NCBI GenBank assembly: GCA_039190275.1
Contig: JBCCYF010000001.1
Span: forward strand, 62,001 to 126,000
Source: Halovulum sp039190275
GTDB lineage: Bacteria; Pseudomonadota; Alphaproteobacteria; Rhodobacterales; Rhodobacteraceae
DNA: 64,000 nucleotides
Reading direction: 5' to 3'
The translations under genes were made by a program, and so were the position numbers. The notes below the pieces were generated by a model, which did no database searches, was not told where the DNA came from, and saw only the letters and a list, made by a program, of their open reading frames with translations. This document shows, piece after piece, positions 43,398-51,540 of the stretch (within the stretch, counting starts at the first letter, position 1; each line of letters opens with the position of its first letter).

Positions 43398-43887
43398 GCC
43401 TGCCCCGACCGGTGTTGCACTGCATTGTCGATTTGTGGCGGGCCCCGGAGCAGGACGCAAGAGGAACGCTGTCTCACAGTCCCAACGGGATCAGTCCCGT
43501 CGCCGTTGGGGTAAGCCATCTAGCCGGTTCCCACTACGATGTATGGACTGACATGTCTGTCGGAGACTCTGTCAGTGTGCCTTACTGTCAACCGTCAATT
43601 ACTCTCTCAACGGCGCCGGACGTCACAGGTTTCAACATGCGAGGTGCCCCCTGATGTGTCACCGGCTGAAGGCGACAATCGAGATCCTGGGGTCAGGACA
43701 AAACCGGAGCACATGCGGAAGCCTAGACTGTCCTGTGAACTCACGCTGAAGCGCCGCTATATCTTTGGATCGCGCGGGGCCGCGCAATCTGGTTGGATAC
43801 TCTTCATACCAGAACAGTTTTTTCCGAACCTCCGCCGCACTTTTGGGGTTGGAACTTGCCTCGTCCTTTCCTGCCGCAGGGTTAGGT
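43398..43887. other. Gene-free stretch between tsaE and the PAS protein
   Basis: No believable gene on either strand. It must contain the promoter of the tsaE operon (minus strand). A short inverted repeat ACTGACA...TGTCAGT is present near 43546-43575; no known element recognised. Confidence 0.4.
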
Positions 43888-45453
43888 CTATGACGTCACG
43901 CTACGGGCGGATTGAACGGAATGTGCAATTGCCGGAAGGACATCCGTTGGAGGTGTCAGATGCAGCGGGATTTGTTCGGGCTCGTGCGACTCGGCCAGCG
44001 ATGCGGATATCACCAACATGGTTGACCCGTCCGGCAACGCGCTGGCCCGCAGCAGCCACCTGCCGCCGGACACCGGCTCAACCAGGGCGTTCCAGCGGTC
44101 CTGTCTGTCGGTTTTGAGGACATAGTCGATCAACCCCTGCCAGCCCTCCCCGGGATTGCACTTTTGATCCGCCGCGCGCACAAGGTCCTCGATCCCGGCC
44201 GACATCAGGCTGTCAAACGCGTTGAACCCCAGCGCACGCTCAAGCGCGCTGTTGGTAAACAGGATCTGACCTGAGCTGCCAAAGACGGCGACTGCCTCGT
44301 GAAGCCTGTCAAGCGTTGCCTGCCCAAGCTCTATTTCGGCTCGGTAGCGCCGCTCCAACATTACATGACCGGAGATGTCTTTGAAAACAAACGCCAGCGC
44401 CCCGCGCGGATGCGGGCGGACTGTGACCCTCAGGATCTGGCCCGAGGGCAATGTCCAGTCGTCCTGATAGGGCGTGTCCCCCGTGCGCTCGACAGCCTCC
44501 GTCAGGCTGCGCCGCCATGCCGTGAAGTCGGATTGTTCCGGCAGCATGCGGCGGCTGCGCAGCGCTTCGAGGAACTCGCGGAAACTGGGGCGCGCGGCAA
44601 GATTGGCCGGGTTGAGATCAAACAGGGAGGTAAGGGCGGGATTGAACAGCGTCAGCTGGCGGTTTCGGTCAAAAATGGCCAGCGCGCTGTCGAGATGGGC
44701 AAAAGTTTCGGTCAGGGTCGACATGAAACTCTCAAGGGCCCGCTCGACCCGAATCTGTTGGTCGATGTCCTCGATATGGACAAACTTTCGGTTGTCCGGC
44801 GTGCTGGACTGCGTCAGCCGGACCCAGCCCAAGGCAGTTCCATCGGCACTGCGCAACTGCTGCGGCCCGTCCGTCGCGGATGGAAACAACCAGGACACCG
44901 CGTTACTTGCTGCCGTCGTCGACACCATGCTGCGTGCGGCCGGGTTCATCGGGCTGAGGGAACCGGTGGCATCCATCTCGAACACCGCGACAGGAGACGT
45001 GTCCCGTTGCGCGGTCAGCAGGTCGCGTTCCGCCTCCAGATCCGCGATACGATCAAGCTCCGCGTTCAGGCTTTCCTCACCCGCCGAGGCTATGCTGATC
45101 TTAAGCTGTGTGTTCAGCCCAGACACCGAGCCGTTAAAGCGCAGCAATTGCCCGGCTGCTGACCTGGCGTACGTCTGAAAGGCCCTACCATCCCGCAGTA
45201 GCCGCGAGAGTTTTGGCTCAAGCCGTTCCTCAACGTCGCCGAGCAGACCAGGCACTTCGGTCCAGGGCTGGCCCGCAAGGGTCAGGATCACGCCCGGCGG
45301 TAGGTCAAGCGCAGTCGGATCCCCATAGGCGGTGGAAACGGTATCAAGATCGAAGGCAATGGTGAAACTGGCTGCAGATCCGAGGGTGTCATGTGGCGCA
45401 ACTTCCTCCGACAGACCAACTGCACGCCGAAAAAGCCGAACTAGAAACGACAC
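43888..45453 (-). CDS. PAS-domain protein without kinase domain
   Basis: A 521-residue cytoplasmic protein with a coiled segment (about 135-155) and at least two or three PAS-like domains (about 155-215, 250-365 with LDSALAIFDRNRQLTLFNPALTSLFDL, and 380-470 with LHEAVAVFGSSGQILFTNSALERALGF). These resemble the sensory part of DivL-type kinases, but no His phosphoacceptor or ATPase domain follows; the protein ends in a non-conserved tail. It may be a stand-alone sensor or adaptor. It lies 90 nt downstream of regB on the same strand, so the two may be co-transcribed. Confidence 0.8.
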   Translation of the reverse strand: MSFLVRLFRRAVGLSEEVAPHDTLGSAASFTIAFDLDTVSTAYGDPTALDLPPGVILTLAGQPWTEVPGLLGDVEERLEPKLSRLLRDGRAFQTYARSAAGQLLRFNGSVSGLNTQLKISIASAGEESLNAELDRIADLEAERDLLTAQRDTSPVAVFEMDATGSLSPMNPAARSMVSTTAASNAVSWLFPSATDGPQQLRSADGTALGWVRLTQSSTPDNRKFVHIEDIDQQIRVERALESFMSTLTETFAHLDSALAIFDRNRQLTLFNPALTSLFDLNPANLAARPSFREFLEALRSRRMLPEQSDFTAWRRSLTEAVERTGDTPYQDDWTLPSGQILRVTVRPHPRGALAFVFKDISGHVMLERRYRAEIELGQATLDRLHEAVAVFGSSGQILFTNSALERALGFNAFDSLMSAGIEDLVRAADQKCNPGEGWQGLIDYVLKTDRQDRWNALVEPVSGGRWLLRASALPDGSTMLVISASLAESHEPEQIPLHLTPPTDVLPAIAHSVQSARSVTS

Positions 45454-45543
45454 GAGTCACCTTTCTGCGCTGGGTTCGGCTGGGAAGGTGGCGAATTATG
45501 TTTAACAATCGGTTAAGCCTGAGCGCGCTGGTGCGGCCGGTTG

Positions 45544-46947
45544 CTATGGGAGCTGGAGGACATTTTCACCCAAAGCACCGCGCGTTACTGTCGGGGGCAC
45601 TTCAATATCGCTGCGGGCCCAGACAACTTCCACTATTGCGCCGCTGGGCGCAGCCGCAGCGCGCACGCCGCGTCCGCGCAGCCCATTGGCAAAGGTCAGT
45701 CGCGCACCTGTCCGTTCAAGAAGCGTTTTTGAGATAAAAAGTCCCAATCCCATTCCGACATAGTTTGGACGATCACTGTCAAATCCCATCGCGGCAGCGC
45801 GCCTGCGCAGGAACGGATCCCCGATACGACCCAACAGTTCGGACGGATATCCCCTGCCGTCATCGCCGACCCTGAGCTGTAGTCGTTCATCCGTCCAGTC
45901 AAGGTCGACCCAAACCGTGCTCACGGCAAAATCGACGGCATTCTGGATCAGATTGCGAACACCGTGGATCACCTCGGACCGGCGCGAGATCAAGGGTTGA
46001 TCCGGTGGGCCGATCTTGGTCTCCACCCCGCGCACCCTTAGAATGACGGTTTTCCCACGATCACGGTGGGGTTGGGCGGCTTCGGTGATCACAGTCGAGA
46101 AGGGCGCATATCGCATGTGGACATCATCTTTACCGCTGCGTCCCATCTGCGCGAGAATGTCCCGGCACCGGGCGGTCTGTTCGCGGATGAGGGTAAGATC
46201 GTCGCGAAGTTCCGGGCGATCCTCAAGCTCATCGGCCAGTTCGGTCGAGGCCAGCATGATGGTGGCTAGGGGTGTGCCCAGCTCATGTGCTGCAGCTGCG
46301 ACAACGCCGCCAAGCGCGGTTAGTTTCTGCTCCCGCTCAAGTGCCAGCTGCGTGGCTGTAAGGGCTTCTGACATAAGAAAGGTCTCGGTTGAGACCCGGC
46401 GGGCATAAACCCCTAGAAAAATAATGGAAATCGACAGTGCCGCCCAGGACCCCGTGATCAGGATCTGTGGCATCTCAAGCATCGTACCGGCATTGGTACG
46501 CAATGGAATATAATAGATGCTCAAGGTGCCGATCAAAATCAGGCTTACGGAACCCAGAAGGATGGTCGCGCCGGCGGTCAAGACGGTCGCGGCGATAATC
46601 GTTTGCGCCAGAATCAGCGCGGCGAACGGATTGGTCAGCCCCCCGGTCAGATACAGCAGTGCCGACAGCTGCGTGATGTCAAACAACAGGGTAAGCGTCG
46701 CGTCGCGCTGTGTAAGTCGCTTGTTTTCCGGATGGATCAGAGTCGCGGCCACATTGAACGAGGCCGAAAGGCCGATCAGCAATATGCACAAGTCTAATCT
46801 GAGCTGAATATCCAGGTATTGAGTCGCCAAAATAATGGCTGTCGTCTGCCCTAAAACCGCCAACCATCGCAGATATATCAGGGTTCTAAGGCGAACCCAA
46901 TTTGTGCGCAGGTGTTGATCTTGAAAGATCTGGTCAAACAGGCCCAT
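45544..46947 (-). CDS. regB: Redox sensor histidine kinase RegB/PrrB
   Basis: A 467-residue membrane kinase with six helices in residues about 25-185. Diagnostic residues: the quinone-sensing motif GGLTNPF near residue 105, the H-box AAAHELGTPLATI, the redox-active Cys in EQTARCRDIL, an N-box LIQNAVDFA and G-boxes VGDDGRGYP and GMGLGLFI. RegB phosphorylates RegA to control photosynthesis, respiration and CO2/N2 fixation genes under low oxygen. Starts at 46953 or 46956 (GTG) are also possible; I chose MGLFDQIF. It is divergent from senC. Confidence 0.93.
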   Translation of the reverse strand: MGLFDQIFQDQHLRTNWVRLRTLIYLRWLAVLGQTTAIILATQYLDIQLRLDLCILLIGLSASFNVAATLIHPENKRLTQRDATLTLLFDITQLSALLYLTGGLTNPFAALILAQTIIAATVLTAGATILLGSVSLILIGTLSIYYIPLRTNAGTMLEMPQILITGSWAALSISIIFLGVYARRVSTETFLMSEALTATQLALEREQKLTALGGVVAAAAHELGTPLATIMLASTELADELEDRPELRDDLTLIREQTARCRDILAQMGRSGKDDVHMRYAPFSTVITEAAQPHRDRGKTVILRVRGVETKIGPPDQPLISRRSEVIHGVRNLIQNAVDFAVSTVWVDLDWTDERLQLRVGDDGRGYPSELLGRIGDPFLRRRAAAMGFDSDRPNYVGMGLGLFISKTLLERTGARLTFANGLRGRGVRAAAAPSGAIVEVVWARSDIEVPPTVTRGALGENVLQLP

Positions 46948-47064
46948 ACACATCACATAGCGGCCAGGCAGAGGATCGGCAAATCCTCGCTCAGGGTGAC
47001 AAAAAGGTTAATTGCCCCGGGGAGCTTTGCTATCCATAACTGAAGCCAGAAATCGGAGGACATT

Positions 47065-47694
47065 ATGAACCGCATAACATTGCTGGCCGCGACGGCTACT
47101 GTTTCGGCAGTCCTGCTGGGTGGGGCAGCCTACTTCGTGCTGGGAGGTGGAGGCGATAATCGTTTCGCCCAGTGTGATGGCGGCCAGGTGGCTGGCGGCG
47201 AAGACCTCATTGGTGGGCCGTTTGAGCTGGTTGATGCACGGTTAGACCAGGCTGTGACTGAAACCGACGTGATTGACGGGATGACGTTGATCTACTTCGG
47301 TTACACTTTCTGTCCGGATATCTGCCCCTTCGATGTCTCGCGTAATGCCGAGGCGACCGAAATACTTGAAGAGGGTGGGATCAACCTCACACCCGTCATG
47401 ATCACGGTCGACCCGCAGCGGGATACGGTGGACGTGATGGCCAACTACGCCGATGCAATGCACCCGCGTATGGTGGGCCTTACCGGATCAGACGAACAGG
47501 TCGAGGTCGCTAAGAAAGCCTATCGTGCCTATGGCGCGCGGGCCAGCGGTGGCAGCGGGGAAGACTATCTTGTCGACCATTCAACGCTCAGCTACCTGAT
47601 GCATTCCGAAGAAGGGTTCTTGGGCTTTTTCCGGCGCGATATAGGATCCCAGGAACTGGCTGACCGGATCGCCTGTTTCGCCGAGGCTATCTAA
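47065..47694 (+). CDS. senC: SCO1/SenC/PrrC-family copper chaperone
   Basis: A 209-residue protein with one N-terminal membrane anchor (about residues 5-27) and a periplasmic thioredoxin-like SCO domain. The copper ligands are visible: TFCPDICPFD (CxxxC, about residues 90-94) and the His in VDHSTLS (about residue 172). It helps load CuA of cytochrome c oxidase and is linked to RegBA signalling. GGAGG precedes the ATG. regB is divergent, the classic arrangement; the regA gene expected downstream is replaced by a convergent SDR gene. Confidence 0.94.
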   Translation: MNRITLLAATATVSAVLLGGAAYFVLGGGGDNRFAQCDGGQVAGGEDLIGGPFELVDARLDQAVTETDVIDGMTLIYFGYTFCPDICPFDVSRNAEATEILEEGGINLTPVMITVDPQRDTVDVMANYADAMHPRMVGLTGSDEQVEVAKKAYRAYGARASGGSGEDYLVDHSTLSYLMHSEEGFLGFFRRDIGSQELADRIACFAEAI

Positions 47695-47735
47695 GGAAGA
47701 TACGTCAAGCCTGGGGCCTTTGTACCCCCACGCCG

Positions 47736-48497
47736 TCAACCGGCTAGTCCGACTTTCGCTCGGATCTCGGGATCACGGAGCGAGACGTCCGTTCCCGCGT
47801 GGCTGGCGGCGTCTTCGGTGCAGAGCCAGATGATCGCCCGTGCCGCCCATTCTGCGGGGATGTGAACCGAGGGGTCCAGTTGACTAACCGGATTGATACC
47901 GGACGCCTTGATCTGAACCTGCATATCGGTGGCCACCGTTCCTGGGCTAAGTCCCACCACACGCACACCGGCGGGTGCCTCCCGGTCGGCACAGCTGGTC
48001 AACATCGCCGCCGCGGCCTTGGCCGAGCAATAGTGGCTCCACCCCTCCAGCGGGCTTGTCGCCGCACCGGAGGAAATATTGACAATCACGCCGTGGCCCT
48101 GCGTCTGCATGGGCGGAAGGGCAGCCCTCAGGCCATGATATGTCCCGAAGTAATTGATCGATGCCGCGTGCATCCAAGCGCCGGGGTCCGAGTGTGCCAA
48201 AGTTCCAATCGGCTCGATCACACCGGCATTGTTGACCATGATGTCAAGCCTGCCAAACGCATCGATCGCGCGCTGCACCACATCCTCGACCTGCGTCCAT
48301 TGGGTGACGTCGCAGCTTTGGGCGCTTGCCGATCCACCATCGGCCCGGATTTCGGCCGCGATGGTCTGGATCGCTTCCAATCTCCGCGCTGACAGGACGA
48401 CATTTGCCCCGGCGCGCCCGAACGCACGGGCTGTCGCCGCACCAATCCCGCGGCTTGCACCGGTGACGATTACCGTTTTTCCTGAAAAGTCCACCAT
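47736..48497 (-). CDS. Short-chain dehydrogenase/reductase
   Basis: A 253-residue classical SDR: cofactor motif TGASRGIGAAT (residues about 11-21), NNAGV (about 90), catalytic Ser in NISSGAA and YCSAK (Tyr-Lys pair, about 155). The acidic/basic residue after beta-2 (SARRLE) suggests NADP(H). The substrate cannot be inferred. It is convergent with senC, 41 nt apart, sitting where regA is normally found. Confidence 0.88.
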   Translation of the reverse strand: MVDFSGKTVIVTGASRGIGAATARAFGRAGANVVLSARRLEAIQTIAAEIRADGGSASAQSCDVTQWTQVEDVVQRAIDAFGRLDIMVNNAGVIEPIGTLAHSDPGAWMHAASINYFGTYHGLRAALPPMQTQGHGVIVNISSGAATSPLEGWSHYCSAKAAAAMLTSCADREAPAGVRVVGLSPGTVATDMQVQIKASGINPVSQLDPSVHIPAEWAARAIIWLCTEDAASHAGTDVSLRDPEIRAKVGLAG

Positions 48498-48621
48498 ACC
48501 CTCGTGTCTTGTGCCGGCGTATCCTAGCGGCGAAGTGATACCCGCTTCAATGCCCGCTGTTGTACTTGCCCGCCGCGTCTGAGACTATTTGCACAACGTT
48601 TGACTGCTGAGGAACCGGCTC

Positions 48622-49416
48622 ATGTTTCGTCTGATTTCTGCTGCTCTGCTCTTGCTTTCCGCACCGGTCGGTCACGCCCATGAGTTCTGGATCGAGCCGT
48701 TGGACTATACCGTTGCCCCCGGGTCGACCATCCAGGCGCGCACGTTTAACGGCGAGGACTTCACCGGGATAGAGTATGGTTTTAGTACTCCGGCCTACCG
48801 ACAGTCGGGTGTCATGGCTGGATCGGAGGCGCGTCCGGTGACCGGTGAGCGGGGGGCAAGACCGGCGTTTCAGGTCCAGGCCGCCGGGCCTGGCCTGAAC
48901 GTTTTGTTCCACGCATCGCCCGTGTCGACCCTGACCTACCCCAACATGGTCAAGTTTGAGCGGTTCCTGAAAGGTAAGCGGCTTGAGTGGGCGCTGGAGG
49001 AGCATGCGCGCCTGAAATTACCGGAGGAGGGAATCCGCGAAGCCTATTTCCGTTTTGTCAAATCTCTGGTCGCTGTGGGCGATGGCGCCGGTTCTGATCG
49101 TGCGGTCGGCATGCCCTATGAGCTGCTGGCCCGCACCAACCCCTACACCGATGCGGGTGACATGGTGGTCGAGGTGCGATTGAACAAATCGGCGGTCGGC
49201 GCAGATATACCGGTGTATGTGTTTCAAAAGACCGGAGCCGGGGTCGAAAAGATCAAGCTGAGCACCGCTGCGGACGGGACCGTTCGTGTCCCGCGTACTC
49301 CCGGAGAATACATGGTGAATGCGGTTCATATTGCGGAGGCGAACGAGAAACTGAAACAAAGCAACGGCGCCCATTGGGTCACACTTTGGGCGGCCCTGAC
49401 CTATCGGGTCGAGTGA
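48622..49416 (+). CDS. DUF4198 periplasmic protein
   Basis: A 264-residue exported protein of the DUF4198 family. The signal peptide ends GHA-H, so the mature protein would begin with His (HEFWIEP), as do other metal-linked members of this superfamily; the C-terminal half is a beta-sandwich (VEVRLNKSAVGADIPVYVFQ). DUF4198 includes NikK-type accessory components of nickel/cobalt uptake. It points toward a six-gene operon on the other strand containing a second DUF4198 protein, so a shared metal role is likely. Copper or nickel handling are both possible. Confidence 0.82.
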   Translation: MFRLISAALLLLSAPVGHAHEFWIEPLDYTVAPGSTIQARTFNGEDFTGIEYGFSTPAYRQSGVMAGSEARPVTGERGARPAFQVQAAGPGLNVLFHASPVSTLTYPNMVKFERFLKGKRLEWALEEHARLKLPEEGIREAYFRFVKSLVAVGDGAGSDRAVGMPYELLARTNPYTDAGDMVVEVRLNKSAVGADIPVYVFQKTGAGVEKIKLSTAADGTVRVPRTPGEYMVNAVHIAEANEKLKQSNGAHWVTLWAALTYRVE

Positions 49417-49559
49417 CGGCGAAAACACCGCCCGGTCCAAGGTGATCTAGGGTCGAGCCCATCAATTCAGGTTCGGCGATGGCGCGCGCGCGGAAATCGA
49501 GGTCAAATCGCAAGGGCAGGTCGGCCAGTTGTAAACCCGTGGCTCGACACCGGTCTTGA

Positions 49560-50432
49560 CTACATATTTGCGACGGCTGCTTCCAGGGCGTTCAGGTTGC
49601 TGTCCATAATCGACCAATAGGCGTCTGGATCGTCTGCGGCGGGGTCCAGGACAACGGACACAATTCCCCGTGTCTGCATTGCCTCCCGCGCAGCGGCGGT
49701 GGGTTCAGTTTGCCAAAAGATCAACACTGGATTGAACTCGGTGACCAAGTCGTCCAGTTCCAGAGGATCGGGCGCTGTTCCGGGCGTCCATCCCAGCTGC
49801 TGCGGCGTTATTCCATAGGCACGCAAGAAATACTCAAGGCCCGGATGTGCCACCAGAACCGTCTTACCTTGCAAGATGGTGCCAAGCGTGGTGGCGCGGG
49901 TATGAAATACCGCAAGCCGATCTTGTACAGTTTCCGCGCGCTGCGAGAGCCCCGCCTGTTCCTGCGGAAATGCGCGCTTCAGCGCCGTGGCAATCGCCTC
50001 AGCCTGAAGGGCGGCCAAGGAGAAATCCATCCAGACCTGAGGGGCGGTTCCTGTGTGAGAATGCTCGCCCTCAGTGCCATGCGAATGGGTGACGGCCATT
50101 TCGGTTTCGATCAGCGCGTCCTTGAATTGCCGACTGGTATCCACAGTTCGGGAACGCGGAAGCGAGGTTTTGGCGGTCCATGCTGAAAGGCCGGCGCCAT
50201 TCAATAGAATCAGGTCGCTCTCCTGGATCCGGGTGACATCGGCGACCGCCGGACGCCAAAGCGCAGGGTCCGTTTCCGGCGGAACCGGGTAGTCGACCTG
50301 CGCCACGTCACCGGCGATATCGCCCGCGATCGCCGCGAGCGGCCCGGTCACTGCGGTGATCCGCGCGGGTTCGGCCGCGACCCCGCCCGCCAGCAATGGT
50401 ATCACAAACAGGAGCGACAGAATCAGCCTCAT
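49560..50432 (-). CDS. ZnuA-like metal-binding protein with altered ligands
   Basis: A 290-residue exported protein of the ZnuA/TroA cluster A-I family (signal ending VAA-E). The fold is recognisable (TAVTGPLAAIAGDIAGD; VLVAHPGLEYFLRAYGI), and it has the mobile His-rich loop THSHGTEGEHSHTG (about residues 114-127). Yet the first ligand motif, normally DPHxY/E, reads DPALW, and the second, normally DPHIW, reads APQVW, so two of three canonical zinc His are missing; the third (in VAHPG) is kept. The usual ZnuB/ZnuC partners are absent; the neighbours are LolD/FtsX-type. It overlaps the NikL-like gene by 4 nt (ATGA) and is last in the operon. Confidence 0.85.
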   Translation of the reverse strand: MRLILSLLFVIPLLAGGVAAEPARITAVTGPLAAIAGDIAGDVAQVDYPVPPETDPALWRPAVADVTRIQESDLILLNGAGLSAWTAKTSLPRSRTVDTSRQFKDALIETEMAVTHSHGTEGEHSHTGTAPQVWMDFSLAALQAEAIATALKRAFPQEQAGLSQRAETVQDRLAVFHTRATTLGTILQGKTVLVAHPGLEYFLRAYGITPQQLGWTPGTAPDPLELDDLVTEFNPVLIFWQTEPTAAAREAMQTRGIVSVVLDPAADDPDAYWSIMDSNLNALEAAVANM

Positions 50433-50758
50433 CCCCCGGCCTCCAGCCCCAGATCGGAGGGGGTCAGGATCCAGTAGTCGGAGTGGCCCGCATCGGTTTC
50501 AACCTCGACGGTGAGCCCGCCGTCAGCGCCGTCGGGTACGGCCAGACGGGTTTCGCCGTCATCCTCCAAAGGGGCTTTTACAAGAACCAGTGCCTCTGCG
50601 TTCAGCAAACGGATTTCACCCTGTTTCGCCGGGTTTCCGTTGGAAAAGCGCGCTTCCACCACAACCTCCCCTGCATCCGCATAGGCATAGACAACCAACT
50701 GATGCGCCAGCGCGGGCACTGCAGACAGCAAAGCAAGGCAGACGGCTATCCGTTTCAC
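50429..50758 (-). CDS. NikL-like small periplasmic protein
   Basis: A 109-residue exported protein: signal peptide MKRIAVCLALLSAVPALA, then mature HQLVVYAYADAGEVVVEARFSNGNPAKQGEIRL, a small beta-sandwich typical of the NikL accessory subunit of nickel/cobalt ECF-like importers. The mature N-terminal His is a potential metal ligand. The GTG at 50758 is preferred: it overlaps the preceding stop (GTGA) and has GGAG 8 nt upstream, whereas the GTG at 50764 is only 2 nt from it. It follows the NikK-like gene. Confidence 0.78.
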   Translation of the reverse strand: MKRIAVCLALLSAVPALAHQLVVYAYADAGEVVVEARFSNGNPAKQGEIRLLNAEALVLVKAPLEDDGETRLAVPDGADGGLTVEVETDAGHSDYWILTPSDLGLEAGG

Positions 50759-51540
50759 GGCCACGGCTCCACATTGACCCAGAATACGGCGCCAAGTTCA
50801 ACGTTCTTGTCGACCCCGTCCTGCTCCATGGTGTAGTCGGCGGTGCTCAATGCGGCAAAAGCCCACCATCCTGGCCCTGGCGGCGCATAGGTGAAAACGC
50901 CATTGGCGTCAGCCTTGATCGACTGCGTTTCCATAAGCTCATCCGGCAAGGACACTCCGGCATCATTCCAGAACTCAACTTCGATTTCGGCAAAGGGCAC
51001 GGGCGCACCGTCGGATTTTACGATGCCCTGAAAAACATTCCCCTCCCACAGCCCAAACGGGCGCGTCAGCGGTATGATTTCGGTCGGCAGGCCCAATTCG
51101 GCATCCCATCCGGTATCATCCCCGAATGCGGCGATGGCGGCTTTGGTGTAATGGATGATGAAGACATCTTCGGCTGGCTCCCAATAGGGTTCGGGTTCCA
51201 TGGCGATGGTATATGTGCCGGGACGCGTAAGGGGCACGCTGGCTGTAAATGCGGGTTTATCAAAGACCGTCGCAGGAACCAGCTCTTCGGTCAGATCCGT
51301 TGTGCTTTCCCCGCTGTGAACAGTCACCGATGCGGGCGGAACGAGTTCCATGCCAAACTGACCGAATGGGTGCAGAAAGGCGAACGTCACATCGACCGAG
51401 CGGTCTGCATCTTTGCCGACCATCGCCGTGTCCGGCAGAACCATACCAAAATGCGCCTCGGCCGACAGGGGCGCGAGCAGAAATCCAAAAGCCAAAACAG
51501 AGCGCGCTGCGCCGCCCAATACTATGCTGTGATAAGCCAT
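50755..51540 (-). CDS. NikK-like DUF4198 periplasmic protein
   Basis: A 261-residue exported protein: long signal peptide ending SAEA-H, mature start HFGMVLPDTAMV, which is the characteristic NikK/DUF4198 opening, then two beta-sandwich regions (VTFAFLHPFGQFGMEL; PYWEPAEDVFIIHYTKAAIAAFG). NikK and NikL accompany NikM-type membrane components; none is present here, and the permease is of FtsX type instead. It overlaps the permease stop by 19 nt and the NikL-like gene by 4 nt. A periplasmic metal-binding role is inferred. Confidence 0.82.
   Translation of the reverse strand: MAYHSIVLGGAARSVLAFGFLLAPLSAEAHFGMVLPDTAMVGKDADRSVDVTFAFLHPFGQFGMELVPPASVTVHSGESTTDLTEELVPATVFDKPAFTASVPLTRPGTYTIAMEPEPYWEPAEDVFIIHYTKAAIAAFGDDTGWDAELGLPTEIIPLTRPFGLWEGNVFQGIVKSDGAPVPFAEIEVEFWNDAGVSLPDELMETQSIKADANGVFTYAPPGPGWWAFAALSTADYTMEQDGVDKNVELGAVFWVNVEPWP

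Noticed and set aside
47736..48497. Degenerate regA
   Set aside because: I checked whether the gene beside senC was a remnant response regulator; it is a complete SDR with TGxxxGIG, NNAG and YxxxK motifs.
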